Positions 26,137 through 35,772 of a stretch of 64,000 nucleotides of DNA are shown here, in pieces (position 1 is the stretch's first letter; every line of letters begins with the position of its first letter). This stretch comes from Burkholderiaceae bacterium. GTDB taxonomy: Bacteria > Pseudomonadota > Gammaproteobacteria > Burkholderiales > Burkholderiaceae_C. The position numbers and the translations under genes were made by a program. Where the stretch lies: assembly GCA_913776825.1 (NCBI GenBank), contig CAJYPV010000026.1:372001-436000 (forward strand), written 5' to 3'. The notes beneath the pieces are model-generated. The model was not told the origin of the DNA, made no database searches, and worked only from the letters and a program-made list of their open reading frames with translations.

Positions 26137-27063
26137 TCAATCCCGAGCGAGTCGCTCCAGCGCCGCCAATTGATCCTGAATGCGCGGCGGAACCGGCTCG
26201 GTGCCCGCCAGGATCGCTCGGATCAGCGCGGCGTTGTCCGCGGGCTCGCAGGCGGGCGACAGCGGCCAGTCCAGGTCCTCATTCACCGTCGGCTGCAGGT
26301 CGAGCGCCTGCCCATCGGCGAAGCCCTGCAGATGCGCTTTGCGGCGCAGGTGGAGGTAGGCCTCGCCCTCGCTGGCGCGCATCAGGAGCGCGCGTCCGCC
26401 GCCGGCGCTGAGCAGCGGCAGCGCCTGGCCCATGCTGTCGACATATTCCGGATGCGTGACCGCCACCACCCGCACGCTGCGCCCGGGCAGCGGATCCAGC
26501 AGCTTGGCCACGCTGTGGCTGCTGTTGCGCAGACCGAGTCGCGGGCGCTCGGCCATCATCGCGTCCAGGCCCGGATTGAGCGTGGCGGTCGGCAGGATGG
26601 CCAGCCGGTCCGGGGACGCGAGACGACGCGCCGCATCGGCGACGTCGAGGCTGACCGGCAGATTCAGCGCGGCGAACAGCTCGAACGGGCTGATGCGGCT
26701 GTCGAAATCATGTCGGCCGTGGATCAGCACCGGCACGCCGCGCTGCGCCAGCAGCAGCGCGACCAGCGGCATCAGGTTGGCCTGCTTGCGCGCGCCGTTG
26801 AAGCTGGGCAGCACCACGGTGCGTGGCGCGTCGGCGGGCGCGGGCAGTGGCGCGGTGCGGGCCTGCATCGCGTCGACGAAGCCGAGCAGCTCGTCCTGGC
26901 TTTCGCCCTTGATGCGCATCGCGATCAGGATGGCGCCCCGTTCCAGGTCTGGTACCTGGCCGTCCAGCAGCGCGCCGAAAAGGTCAGTGGCCTGGTCGCG
27001 GCTGAGGTCGCGGGCACCGCGCGCGCCGCGGCCGATTTCCTTGATGAGGGGGGCGTAGTCCAT
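26137..27063 (-). CDS. ybiB: YbiB family protein (TrpD2-like)
   Basis: 308 residues with the fold of anthranilate phosphoribosyltransferase (GlyTrans_3N helices at the start: REL-type SRDQATDLFGALLDGQV, then ALLLAQRGVPVLIHGRHDF). E. coli YbiB binds nucleic acids and lacks TrpD activity, so the housekeeping tryptophan role is not expected. It is probably co-transcribed with the flavin reductase gene 22 bp upstream. Confidence 0.88.
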   Translation of the reverse strand: MDYAPLIKEIGRGARGARDLSRDQATDLFGALLDGQVPDLERGAILIAMRIKGESQDELLGFVDAMQARTAPLPAPADAPRTVVLPSFNGARKQANLMPLVALLLAQRGVPVLIHGRHDFDSRISPFELFAALNLPVSLDVADAARRLASPDRLAILPTATLNPGLDAMMAERPRLGLRNSSHSVAKLLDPLPGRSVRVVAVTHPEYVDSMGQALPLLSAGGGRALLMRASEGEAYLHLRRKAHLQGFADGQALDLQPTVNEDLDWPLSPACEPADNAALIRAILAGTEPVPPRIQDQLAALERLARD

Positions 27064-27085
27064 GAAGGTTCCGTGCGGTGGCGGG

Positions 27086-27685
27086 TCAGTCGGGGCGCTT
27101 CATCTGGAATTTTTCGCCCAGCTCGAAGTAGTCGGCCGGACCGCCGCCGCGCAGGATCAGGCCGGCGGCCGCGGTGTCGAACACGCCGTCCTTCAGCAGA
27201 TGCGGCGCGATGTGCATCAGCACGACCTGGCCCAGGATCATCCAGGTGTCGACGGCTTCGTTCTCGGTCGTGTGCAGGCGGATGATCTGCGTGACCTTGC
27301 ATTCGAAGGACACCGGGCTCTCGCCGACGCGGGGCGGCCGCACCTTGAGCGACGGCACTTCGGTCAGTCCGCCCAGTTCGAACTCATTGACCCCATGCGG
27401 CACGGCCGCGCAGGTGGCGTTCATCGCCTGGGCCAGATCGCGGGTGGCGAGATTCCAGACGAATTCACCGGTGTCCTCGGCATTTCGCAGCGAGTCTTTG
27501 CGGCCGATGCTGGCGAACCCAATGATGGGCGGCACATAGTTCAGCGCGGTGAAGAAGCTGTAGGGCGCGAGGTTCACCTGGCCCGAGCGGCTGATCGTCG
27601 ACATCCAGCCAATCGGGCGCGGCCCGACGATGGCGTTGAACGGGTTGTGCGCCAGATTCGGCGCGGCGGGATCGTAGAGATGCAT
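27086..27685 (-). CDS. Flavin reductase family protein (FMN-binding split barrel)
   Basis: 199 residues from the ATG at 27685 (MHLYDPAAPNLAHNPFNAIV). The motifs GPRPIGWMSTIS and NLAPYSFF are the FMN-phosphate and ring contacts of flavin-reductase-like proteins, and PPIIGFASIGRKDS follows. It probably reduces or binds FMN for an unidentified partner. It sits 22 bp upstream of ybiB on the same strand. Confidence 0.9.
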   Translation of the reverse strand: MHLYDPAAPNLAHNPFNAIVGPRPIGWMSTISRSGQVNLAPYSFFTALNYVPPIIGFASIGRKDSLRNAEDTGEFVWNLATRDLAQAMNATCAAVPHGVNEFELGGLTEVPSLKVRPPRVGESPVSFECKVTQIIRLHTTENEAVDTWMILGQVVLMHIAPHLLKDGVFDTAAAGLILRGGGPADYFELGEKFQMKRPD

Positions 27686-27778
27686 GCGGGCAAGGCGGCG
27701 CGGGCGGGCCGCCGGCGTGCGAGAAACGGGGCGCCAGTGTAGAGGCCAGCGCCGCGCCGCCATCGCCTGGGGAGATGG

Positions 27779-28522
27779 TCAGGGGCGCTTGGCCACGGCG
27801 AAGAAGAGCTTGCCCATGAACAGGTCCTTGGGCAGGTTGAAGCGCTGGCGCATCAGCATGGCCGTCAGGCTTTCATCCACCTGTCCATCGATCGTCAGCA
27901 GGATTTGGCTGGCGTGGCCTTGCTCACCGGCGACCACCAGTTTCAACCAATGCAGGTCATTGGAGAGCGCACGGTCCTGCAAAGCGGCTTTCAGGCTCGC
28001 CTCAATGGCCTGTTGGGCGGTCTCGCTGATAGGGGAGAACCGCTGCCCCCAGGGGGACAGGAAGATCTGACGCTCTTGGCCGCCGAGAGACCAGCGCGCT
28101 TTCCGGACATGCGGGTCGATCGGCTCGAACTGCGCCGCGAACAGGGGATGGAGCGTGGTGGCGCAAAAGTTCTCCAACGCGTCCATCAAGGACGCCCTTG
28201 GATCAGCGCCCATGCCGGCGACCATTTCCTCCAGAATCCGCCCATCCTTCATCTTGAGGGTGAGCCGGGTCTCCATCGAATAAAGCTGATTCGGTTTGAG
28301 TTCCTTGACCTGCTGGATGTCGCCGTCGAGTTGAGAACCGTCCGCGTCAAAGACGATGCCCGCCGATGACTTGGTATAGGCCTTGAACTGATGGGCCTTG
28401 AGCCAAAGGTCCAGGTAGGTGTTCACATACTCGGCGCCCTGTGCAGCGGAAGCGGGTAGCGAACTGCCAAGCAGCAAGGTGGCGGCGAAACGGGTAAAGA
28501 GGCGGGGCAGTCGTCGGAACAT
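27779..28522 (-). CDS. Secreted protein, hypothetical (possible DUF6348 similarity)
   Basis: 247 residues with a clear signal peptide (RFAATLLLGSSLPASAAQG). The middle segment AGMGADPRASLMDALENF followed by HPLFAAQF resembles a conserved block of DUF6348 proteins, but I am not certain of this. Codon use is somewhat less GC-rich than in its neighbours. No partner is evident; it is transcribed away from ornithine cyclodeaminase with a 155-bp gap. Confidence 0.65.
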   Translation of the reverse strand: MFRRLPRLFTRFAATLLLGSSLPASAAQGAEYVNTYLDLWLKAHQFKAYTKSSAGIVFDADGSQLDGDIQQVKELKPNQLYSMETRLTLKMKDGRILEEMVAGMGADPRASLMDALENFCATTLHPLFAAQFEPIDPHVRKARWSLGGQERQIFLSPWGQRFSPISETAQQAIEASLKAALQDRALSNDLHWLKLVVAGEQGHASQILLTIDGQVDESLTAMLMRQRFNLPKDLFMGKLFFAVAKRP

Positions 28523-28677
28523 GGTGACTTAAAGCGGACGCAATCCAGCGTTGTAGCGCCGGATCGCTGGCTGCCCGCGCCACCGCGCCTTGGATCCCTG
28601 CGAGCTGCGTGAAGAACTTCGCAGACGGATGAGCCTGCCGACGCCCTACGGCGCCGCGCCCCACGCTCCTCATCCCC

Positions 28678-29820
28678 TCAAGCCGGCATCGCATCCGCCT
28701 GCGCCGCTGCGGCCGTCGTCGCCAGTGGCTCCGGCGAGATCGCCCTCATCGCCGCCCGTGCCTCGCCGATCGGCAGCGGGGCGGTCTCGGGCGTGGCTGC
28801 CGGCGCCAAGGCCAGCTCGGCGAAGAGGTCCTTCGGATCGGCCATCGCCGGCACCAGGGCCAGGTCTTGACCCAGGCCCAGCGCTTCGGCCTGATCGCGC
28901 AGCCAGCGCAGCGTCGCGAAGTCTTCGAGTGCGAAGCCGACCGAGTCGAACACCGTCACCTCGTCCGGCTGCTGTCGACCACGCGCGTCGCCGCGCAGCA
29001 CCCGCCACAGCTCGGTGACCGGGAAGTCGGCCGGCATCTGCTGCACATCGCCTTCGATGCGGGATTGCGGCTCGTACTCGACGAACACCGATGCCCGCGC
29101 CAGCACGTCGGCATGCAGCTCGGTCTTGCCCGGGCAATCGCCGCCGACCGCATTCAGATGCATGCCGGGCTCGATCATGTCGGGCGTGACGATGGTGGCA
29201 TTGCGCTTGTCGGCCGTCACGGTGGTGATGATGTCGGCGCCGCGCACCGCCTCGGCGGTGCTGGCGCAGCGCACCACCCGCAGGCCGGGCACCGCGCTCA
29301 GGTGGCGGATCAGCTTGTCCGTCGCGGCGCTGTCGAGGTCGTACAGGCGGACTTCTTCAATGCCGAGCAGGTGATGGAAGGCCAGCGCCTGGAACTCGCT
29401 CTGCGCGCCATTGCCGATCAGCGCCATGGTGCGGGCGTCCGTACGGGCCAGGTGTTGCGCGGCCAGCGCTGAGGTGGCGGCGGTGCGCAGCGCGGTGCTG
29501 AGCGTCAGCTCGGACAGCAGGGTCGGCGTGCCGGTCGCGACATCGGCGAGCACGCCGAAAGCCATCACCGTGGGCAGGCCCACGCGGTGGTTTTTGGGGT
29601 GACCGTTGACATACTTGAAGCTGTAGGCGCGGGCATCAGCGATCGGCATCAGCTCGATCACGCCCTCGGCGGAATGGTTGGCGACCCGCGCGCTCTTGTC
29701 GAATTCCTGCCAGCGTCGGTAATCGTCGGCGAGGTAGCTCGTCAGCTGCTGGAAGCAACTCGCCAGGCCATGGTGCTGGACGATGCGGGCGATGTCGGTG
29801 GTGGTCAGTAATCGGGTCAT
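28678..29820 (-). CDS. Ornithine cyclodeaminase
   Basis: 380 residues. It converts L-ornithine to L-proline and ammonia with NAD+. Family motifs: FKYVNGHPKNH near residue 70, STALRTAATSALAA near 105, the Rossmann motif ALIGNGAQSEFQALAF near 130, and HLNAVGGDCPGKTEL near 222 with the catalytic Asp. The last ~45 residues are an Ala/Pro-rich extension. It is divergent from an Lrp/AsnC regulator 214 bp away, the usual amino-acid-responsive control pairing. Confidence 0.93.
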   Translation of the reverse strand: MTRLLTTTDIARIVQHHGLASCFQQLTSYLADDYRRWQEFDKSARVANHSAEGVIELMPIADARAYSFKYVNGHPKNHRVGLPTVMAFGVLADVATGTPTLLSELTLSTALRTAATSALAAQHLARTDARTMALIGNGAQSEFQALAFHHLLGIEEVRLYDLDSAATDKLIRHLSAVPGLRVVRCASTAEAVRGADIITTVTADKRNATIVTPDMIEPGMHLNAVGGDCPGKTELHADVLARASVFVEYEPQSRIEGDVQQMPADFPVTELWRVLRGDARGRQQPDEVTVFDSVGFALEDFATLRWLRDQAEALGLGQDLALVPAMADPKDLFAELALAPAATPETAPLPIGEARAAMRAISPEPLATTAAAAQADAMPA

Positions 29821-30034
29821 GGGCCAGGTGCCGCGCGGGCGATGGTGGAGATGACCTGATTCTTCGGATTCGGGCTGTCAGCCGGAAGCCGATGAAGTGC
29901 TCAATAATGCAAGCCGATTTGGCATTTCGACAGTCTCCGCTGACGTTTTGCTCAAGAATTCGGGTTAACCCGGGCGCATCACGCCCGTCCGCCCCAAAAC
30001 ACGGCGCCGCCGCCGCCAACCTTGTACCTGACTC

Positions 30035-30460
30035 GTGGACACGCTGGACCATCAATTGATCGCCCTTCTGCGTCAGGACGCCCGCGCCAGCGTGGCGACG
30101 CTGGCGCACAAGCTCAAGGTGTCGCGCGGCACGGTGACCAATCGGCTCACGAAGCTGGAAGACTCAGGCCAGATCGTCGGCTACACGGTGCGTCTGCGGG
30201 CCGATGTCGCTCCGAAGCAGATCAGCGCCTGGATGAGCATCGCGGTCGAGGGCAACCGGACGCGGGAAGTGGTCGGCATCCTGATGGGCGAACCCGGCGT
30301 CGCCGGCCTGTTCGACACCAACGGCCGCTGGGATCTGCTCGCCGAGCTTCGCGCCGACAGCCTGAACGAATTGGCGGAGATCCTGGAGCGGGTCCGTCTG
30401 ATCAAAGGCATCGGTGCCACCGAGACCAGCATCCACCTGCAGACCTACAAGCTGAGCTGA
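30035..30460 (+). CDS. Lrp/AsnC family regulator
   Basis: 141 residues, GTG start. An N-terminal AsnC-type helix-turn-helix (VATLAHKLKVSRGTVTNRL) is followed by the RAM/ACT-like effector domain from residue ~65 (WMSIAVEGNRTREVVGIL, then GRWDLLAELRADSLNEL). It most likely senses an amino acid and controls the divergent ornithine cyclodeaminase gene through the shared intergenic region at 29821-30034. Confidence 0.92.
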   Translation: MDTLDHQLIALLRQDARASVATLAHKLKVSRGTVTNRLTKLEDSGQIVGYTVRLRADVAPKQISAWMSIAVEGNRTREVVGILMGEPGVAGLFDTNGRWDLLAELRADSLNELAEILERVRLIKGIGATETSIHLQTYKLS

Positions 30461-30505
30461 GCTGAGCTGAGCCGGCCGACGCGGCCCGCCGCCTTCGCGC
30501 CGCGC

Positions 30506-31411
30506 TCAGCGTGCGGGGGCGGGCGCTGGCGCCGCGCTCGGGCGATCGTCCTCGGGATCCGGCTTCTCCGCGGGATCGGGCACGAGCTGGAAGCGACCCT
30601 CACGAAGTTCCAGTCGGGTGCGCTGCACCACCGGCTGGATCGACGCGCAATCGCCTTCATTGAATCGCAGCACGACCTCCACCCGTGGCCCGACGCCGGG
30701 GCTCAGCACGCTGACGCCGGTCGACTGCGGCGCCGCTCGTGCGCCGCACGCGAGCGGACCGAGCTTGTCGCTGAAGCCCAAGTCGGCGGCCAGTTGGACT
30801 TCCCCTTGGCGCTCGATCACCAGTCGCTCGCTGCGGCTTTCGCGACCGCGGTCGTTGTCGTAACGCCGGCTGCGCAGCGTCCAGCGCTCATCGGCGATCT
30901 GCAGCAGTTGCAGGTCTTCATCGCCGGAGCCGGGCATGCCCGGCATCAGCAGCAGACCTCGTGCGCGCATCTTCCAATGGCCGGCCTCATCGGCGGCCAG
31001 CACCGCCGCGCCCAGCGCGGGCACGCAGGCGTCGCAGCGGAACTGGTCGCGTGGTCCCGGCGTGAGCTGGTAGACCAGCATCAGCTTGTCGACCTCGCCT
31101 TCCAGATAGCGCGCGCGGAACACCTCGCGGACCTCGGCGCGCAGCGTGGGCGAACGCCCACCGAAGAAGGCGGCGACGCGCTCGTCCCGCCAGGTCGGAC
31201 CGCCGTAGACCATGCGCAGCGCCGCATCGGGCGTGGGCGGCGTGTCGATGGCGACCGGCACCTGCGCCTGCGTCGTCGACAAAAGCCCGAGGCTCAGCGC
31301 CATGCCCAGCGCGAGCGACAAAGCCACGCGTGATGGCTGCCGCGGCACGCGCGCGCCGGGCAGCGGCGATGGCTCGGCCAGGGCAGGGCGGAACTCGGTG
31401 GGCTCGGTCAT
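30506..31411 (-). CDS. Secreted or membrane-anchored protein, hypothetical
   Basis: 301 residues from the ATG at 31411; the open frame continues to 31645 but that part shares no protein-like character. A ~27-residue n-region precedes a hydrophobic segment ([21 protein letters not shown]) ending in a signal-peptidase-like site. The mature chain has an FRCDACVP cysteine pair, a [13 protein letters not shown] block and a proline-rich tail ([17 protein letters not shown]). No family is recognised. Confidence 0.6.
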   Translation of the reverse strand: MTEPTEFRPALAEPSPLPGARVPRQPSRVALSLALGMALSLGLLSTTQAQVPVAIDTPPTPDAALRMVYGGPTWRDERVAAFFGGRSPTLRAEVREVFRARYLEGEVDKLMLVYQLTPGPRDQFRCDACVPALGAAVLAADEAGHWKMRARGLLLMPGMPGSGDEDLQLLQIADERWTLRSRRYDNDRGRESRSERLVIERQGEVQLAADLGFSDKLGPLACGARAAPQSTGVSVLSPGVGPRVEVVLRFNEGDCASIQPVVQRTRLELREGRFQLVPDPAEKPDPEDDRPSAAPAPAPAR

Positions 31412-31613
31412 GGCGTCGTCAGCGGACGGGGCGGGGTCAGGTCGATCACGGCGTGCGGCGTCGAGGCCGCGTGAACAGCCGCGATCATCGCCCAGGCGCG
31501 CCGTGCGCGGCATCGGGTTCGCACGTGAGCGTGCGGCACACCGCGACAGACCGGCCCGAAGCATCATGTCCCTGCGGCTCGAGTCCTCTCGGGCGGCGTG
31601 TACAGTGCCCGGC

Positions 31614-32834
31614 ATGAGCCGTCCCGAGACCCAAGCCCCGGTCATCCGCAGCCTGCTGGAGACCGATCTCTACAAGTTCACCATGTGGCAGGCGATGCTG
31701 CATCGGCATCCGCAGGCACAGGCGGAATACCGCTTCGCCTGTCGCAACACGCCGCAGTACCCGTTGACCGAGCTGATCGACGATCTCTCGCGGGAGCTGG
31801 ACCATCTCTGCGACCTGAGCTTCAGCGCCGGCGAACTGGACTATCTGCGCGGCCTGCGCTTCATCAAGTCGGACTTCATCGACTTCCTGCGCATCTTCCG
31901 TTTCCAGCGTGAATTCATTTCGCTGCGCGCCGATGGCGACCGGCTGGAGATCCTGATCCGCGGCCCGCAGGTGCATGTGATGGGCTTCGAGATCTTCGTG
32001 CTGGCGATGGTCAACGAGCTGTATTTCCGCCGCTTCGATGCCGAGGCCGCGATCCAGGAAGGCCGTCGCCGGCTGGCGGTGAAGATCGAGTCCCTGCGCG
32101 CCTTCGCGCGGGAAGAGGCGCCGCGCCGGCATCCGTTCCAGTTCTTCGATTTCGGGCTGCGGCGGCGCTTCTCGGGCGCCTGGCATCGGGAGGTGCTCGC
32201 CACGCTCAAGACGGAGCTGCCGGAATATTTCCGCGGCACCTCGAACGTGCTGCTGGCGCGGGAGCTGGATCTGGTGCCGATCGGCACCATGGCGCATGAA
32301 TACCTGCAGAGCTATCAGGCCACCGGCGTGCGCTTGCGCGATCATCAGAAGGCGGCGCTGGAGGATTGGGTGCAGGAATACCGCGGCGACCTGGGCATCG
32401 CGCTGACGGACGTCATCGGCATGGATGCCTTCCTGGCCGATTTCGATCTCTATTTCGCCAAGCTCTTCGACGGACTGCGGCATGACTCGGGCGATCCGGT
32501 CGAATGGGGCGAAAAGGCGCTGGCGCACTACGATCGTCTGCGCATCGACACCCACACCAAGCGACTGGTGTTCTCCGACGCGCTCGACATGCCCAAGGCC
32601 TTGGCGCTCTACCGCCACTTCGCCGACCGCACCCAGCTCGGATTCGGCATCGGCACCAAGCTCAGCAATGACGTGGGCCTGCCGACGCTGAACATCGTGG
32701 TCAAGCTCACCCATGTGAATGGTCAGCCGGTTGCCAAGCTGTCCGACAGTCCGGGCAAGACCATGTGTGAGGATCAGACCTTCCTGGCCTATCTGCGGCA
32801 GGTCTTCAATGTGGCGACGCCGCCTGCGGGTTAA
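31614..32834 (+). CDS. pncB: Nicotinate phosphoribosyltransferase
   Basis: 406 residues from the ATG at 31614. It is the first enzyme of the NAD salvage pathway from nicotinate: it forms nicotinate mononucleotide from [18 protein letters not shown] at the N-terminus, [11 protein letters not shown] near 177, [11 protein letters not shown] near 206 and [12 protein letters not shown] with the autophosphorylated His (His228) are diagnostic. [16 protein letters not shown] carries the phosphoribosyl contacts. The length is normal. Confidence 0.97.
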   Translation: MSRPETQAPVIRSLLETDLYKFTMWQAMLHRHPQAQAEYRFACRNTPQYPLTELIDDLSRELDHLCDLSFSAGELDYLRGLRFIKSDFIDFLRIFRFQREFISLRADGDRLEILIRGPQVHVMGFEIFVLAMVNELYFRRFDAEAAIQEGRRRLAVKIESLRAFAREEAPRRHPFQFFDFGLRRRFSGAWHREVLATLKTELPEYFRGTSNVLLARELDLVPIGTMAHEYLQSYQATGVRLRDHQKAALEDWVQEYRGDLGIALTDVIGMDAFLADFDLYFAKLFDGLRHDSGDPVEWGEKALAHYDRLRIDTHTKRLVFSDALDMPKALALYRHFADRTQLGFGIGTKLSNDVGLPTLNIVVKLTHVNGQPVAKLSDSPGKTMCEDQTFLAYLRQVFNVATPPAG

Positions 32835-32858
32835 GGCGACGGCGGGGCGAGGCCACGC

Positions 32859-33170
32859 TTAAGCGCGTTGGCCATCGCGATAGTGGTGATGATCTTGGGC
32901 GGCCGTGCTGAATCGGCCGATGAAGTCGGGATCTTCGCGCTTGAACGCCAGCTTCTCGGCCGACAGGCCGGTGCAGCCGGTGGCCACCGCCCAGTCGAAG
33001 CAGCCTTCGTCGAGCGGATACGCCGTCAGCGTGCCGGTGAGCCGATGCTGCTGGATCCAGCGCTCGGCCCGATCGACGGTGCTGAAGACGCCGCCGGGAA
33101 ACGGCCCGCGTCCGGAGAAGACCCAGACCTGCGCAAGCCGCGAGTCGTGCGCGTCGTTCATTTCGTTCAT
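32859..33170 (-). CDS. DUF7710 domain-containing protein
   Basis: 103 residues from the ATG at 33170, one base past the penicillin acylase stop, so the two are translationally linked. The pattern QVWVFSGRGPFPGGVFST, then AERWIQQHRLTGTLTAYPLD, GCFDWAV and HHHYRDGQ fits DUF7710, a small proteobacterial domain of unknown function. It is probably cytoplasmic. Confidence 0.75.
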   Translation of the reverse strand: MNEMNDAHDSRLAQVWVFSGRGPFPGGVFSTVDRAERWIQQHRLTGTLTAYPLDEGCFDWAVATGCTGLSAEKLAFKREDPDFIGRFSTAAQDHHHYRDGQRA

Positions 33171-33171
33171 C

Positions 33172-35622
33172 TCAACGGCCGCCCGCAGTCGCTGTGAGCC
33201 GATGCAGCGTCGGTCCGGCCAGCAATGGGGTCGGACGCGCGGCGACCCAGTCCTCATGGCCGGCGCCGTAGAACGGCGACATCGGATGCCCGCTCTGACC
33301 GCCGGGCATCGACAACCAGCCCTGATCCTCCCGGCCCGGTGACACCACCAGGCGCTGCGACTGTCCGAAAGCCGGCCCGGCGACGTGCGGCAGGTTGGAG
33401 TCGCCGCTCTGCGGCACGGACGGCATGTCCAGCCAGGCGGACAAGGGCGGAATCGCCTTGGCCAGCACATGCTGGATCCGGCTGGCGTTCTGACGGCCCC
33501 AGGTGGCCTGCGCCAGCGCGCCATCGGGCGCCATCTCCTTCGCCGCCGCATCAAGCTGCGCCAGCAGCAGCGCGTCCCAATCCTTGAACGCCGGGGGCAA
33601 CAGATGGGCGGGGCGGCTGTCGAGCGCCCGCACCACGCTGTATTCGAACTGGTTGCGCCAGCGCAGGCGCTGCTTGGGATCTCGCTGACGGTCGCCCAGG
33701 GCCGGGCCGGTCCAGGCGTCCCACAGCGCATCCAGCGTGCGCAGCCGGGCGGCCCGGATGAGGCGGTAAGCCGCCTGGTCGGCGTCCGCGCGACCATTCC
33801 AGTCAGCGAGCAAGGTCGCCACGCCCGCATGCGCCGCGCTGGCGCGGGCCAGCGGCAGGAAGCGGTCGCGCCAGGTGCGCATGAAGCGGGCCTCGTCATC
33901 CAGATGAATCGCGCCGAGGCTCGCTTCGTCATGCTGAGCGCGCTCCGACAGGCGATCCCGAATCTGCTGCGCACGCGCGCCGAGGTCGAAGCCGCCATCG
34001 CCCAGCAAGCGGCCCGCCTCGCCGCCCAACTGTCGGTTGTTGGCGGTCCAGAGTTGGCCGCTCTGTGGTGAGAGGATCTGCGGCGACTGGTCCGGCCGCA
34101 GCCAGGCATGCGTCATGCGCGCGGGGTCGACGAAGCGACCGAACGCCGGGCCGCCGTCCTCCGAGGACCACAGGCGTCCGGCGATGGTCCAGCCGATCTG
34201 ACCGTCGCGATCGGCGGCCAGCAGGTTCTGATGCGGCATGCCGGCCCGCTGCGCGATGGCGAGTGCCTCGCTGGCATGACGGGCCTGCAGCATCTCGTCC
34301 AGCGCGAGGTTGTAGGCCTCGCCTTCATGCGCGATCCAGTGCAGCGCCAACGCACGACCGCCGTCCTGCGCCACGATCGGTGCGCCCTGGAATTCGCGCA
34401 CCGTGAGCACCTGCGGCGGCTCGCCCTTGATCTCGATGGTTTCATCGACGCTCACCACCGTCGCCTTCTCCGGCACCGGCACCCAATCGAACCACTGGCC
34501 ATACGCATTGGTGAAGCCCCAGGCGACGCGGCCATTGCTGCCGACAATCAACGCCGGCAAGCCCGGCAGGGTCACGCCGGCCGCGCGCAGGCGGACCTCG
34601 GCGCCGGCCGGCGCGTTGTCCATGCGGGCGCGGTCCGCGGGGCCGATGTGGAACTGCGCGCGAAACCACAGGCTGGGCACGCCCAAACCCAGGTGCATGT
34701 CATCGGCGAGGATGGCGCCGCCATGCGTGCTGCGCGTACCGGCCACCGCCCATTGGTTGCTGCCGATGACCGGCGCTTCATCGAGCGCGCGCGGGCCGTC
34801 GAGATCGAGGAACGAGACGTCCTGACGGCGCGAGTCCAGTGCCAGTCGCTGCGCCGCCCCCGCGCTGGGTGCCGAATCGGCGGCGCGGGCGGGCTGGCGC
34901 AGGTCGAATTGTCCGGCGGTCGGCATGGGGGGCTCGGGCACGGTGCTGCCATCCAGCGGCGCGTCCCAGCGCCCGCCACGGGGATGGAGCCAGTCGAACA
35001 GCGTGTCGCCGGCGCGCTCCCGCAACAGCGCGCGCTCCAGGCCGGCCTCGATGCTGCCGCTCTGGAGCATGAAATACATCTCGCTGATGACCAGCAGCGA
35101 ATCGACGGGCGTCCAGTCCTGCGGCTCGGCGCGCAGCAGCAGGTATGGCCACGGGCGCAGCGTCAGCGCATGCAGGCCGGTGTTGACGCCGTCGCAGTAA
35201 GCGGTCAGCAGCGCGCGGTCCTGCGGGCTCATCGCGGCGAAACGCTCGGTCAGGCGCGCGCGCAGCCGATGCACGCGGCGCTCCCGGTCCCGCGACAGCG
35301 CCTTGATGCCGAACAGCGCCGAGAGCTCGCCCGAGGCGGAGCGCCGGGTCAGGTCCATCTCGAAGAAGCGTTCCTGCGCATGCACGAATCCCAGCCCGCG
35401 GGCGACGTCGAGCCGGTCGGCGCCGTCGATCAGCAGCGTGCCGCGCTCATCCCGGCTCAGGCTCAGCGGCGTGCGCAGACCGGGCAGGGCGATCTCGCCA
35501 TCCAGTTGGGGTCGACTCGCCCGCACGGCGGACCAGGCGAGCGCCAGGATCAGGAGGCTCACCGCCAGCAGCCCGAGCAGGCTGCGGACGGTCCAACGCA
35601 TGAAGACGCGCCAACGGGACAT
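33172..35622 (-). CDS. Penicillin acylase family protein
   Basis: An 816-residue Ntn-hydrolase precursor. An N-terminal membrane or signal segment (SLLGLLAVSLLILALAWSAV) leads to the periplasm. The alpha part contains RGLGFVHAQERFFEMDL. Autoprocessing should occur before Ser288 in VIGSNQWAVAG, the new N-terminus of the beta chain and the catalytic nucleophile. AWGFTNAYGQWFDW (near 370) and an oxyanion Asn region follow. Substrates include beta-lactams and acyl-homoserine lactones in the family; the one here is not predictable. A short diverged copy of its bases 33795-33859 occurs at 37908-37972. Confidence 0.92.
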   Translation of the reverse strand: MSRWRVFMRWTVRSLLGLLAVSLLILALAWSAVRASRPQLDGEIALPGLRTPLSLSRDERGTLLIDGADRLDVARGLGFVHAQERFFEMDLTRRSASGELSALFGIKALSRDRERRVHRLRARLTERFAAMSPQDRALLTAYCDGVNTGLHALTLRPWPYLLLRAEPQDWTPVDSLLVISEMYFMLQSGSIEAGLERALLRERAGDTLFDWLHPRGGRWDAPLDGSTVPEPPMPTAGQFDLRQPARAADSAPSAGAAQRLALDSRRQDVSFLDLDGPRALDEAPVIGSNQWAVAGTRSTHGGAILADDMHLGLGVPSLWFRAQFHIGPADRARMDNAPAGAEVRLRAAGVTLPGLPALIVGSNGRVAWGFTNAYGQWFDWVPVPEKATVVSVDETIEIKGEPPQVLTVREFQGAPIVAQDGGRALALHWIAHEGEAYNLALDEMLQARHASEALAIAQRAGMPHQNLLAADRDGQIGWTIAGRLWSSEDGGPAFGRFVDPARMTHAWLRPDQSPQILSPQSGQLWTANNRQLGGEAGRLLGDGGFDLGARAQQIRDRLSERAQHDEASLGAIHLDDEARFMRTWRDRFLPLARASAAHAGVATLLADWNGRADADQAAYRLIRAARLRTLDALWDAWTGPALGDRQRDPKQRLRWRNQFEYSVVRALDSRPAHLLPPAFKDWDALLLAQLDAAAKEMAPDGALAQATWGRQNASRIQHVLAKAIPPLSAWLDMPSVPQSGDSNLPHVAGPAFGQSQRLVVSPGREDQGWLSMPGGQSGHPMSPFYGAGHEDWVAARPTPLLAGPTLHRLTATAGGR

Positions 35623-35735
35623 GGACAGAGGCCTTCCGAAGAGGGTTAACGCTGGGAACGGGGCACCGCGATGCGGCGAAGCGCCGGGTGCAAAAGGCGC
35701 CCATTGTCAGCGCGCTCAGGCGCGGTCTCGTGACG

Positions 35736-35760
35736 AAAAAAACCCGGCAGCGCCGGGTTC
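35736..35760 (-). terminator. Terminator of Ig-like gene 1
   Basis: A minus-strand stem AACCCGGC/GCCGGGTT with a 3-nt loop and a T-run (A7 on plus at 35737-35743), 12 bp past the stop codon. Confidence 0.8.
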
Positions 35761-35772
35761 TCGCGGCGGCGA

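Noticed and set aside
25957..27285. 442-codon plus-strand frame across ybiB and the flavin reductase gene
   Set aside because: Arg/Gln-rich shadow; both minus-strand genes are recognised families.
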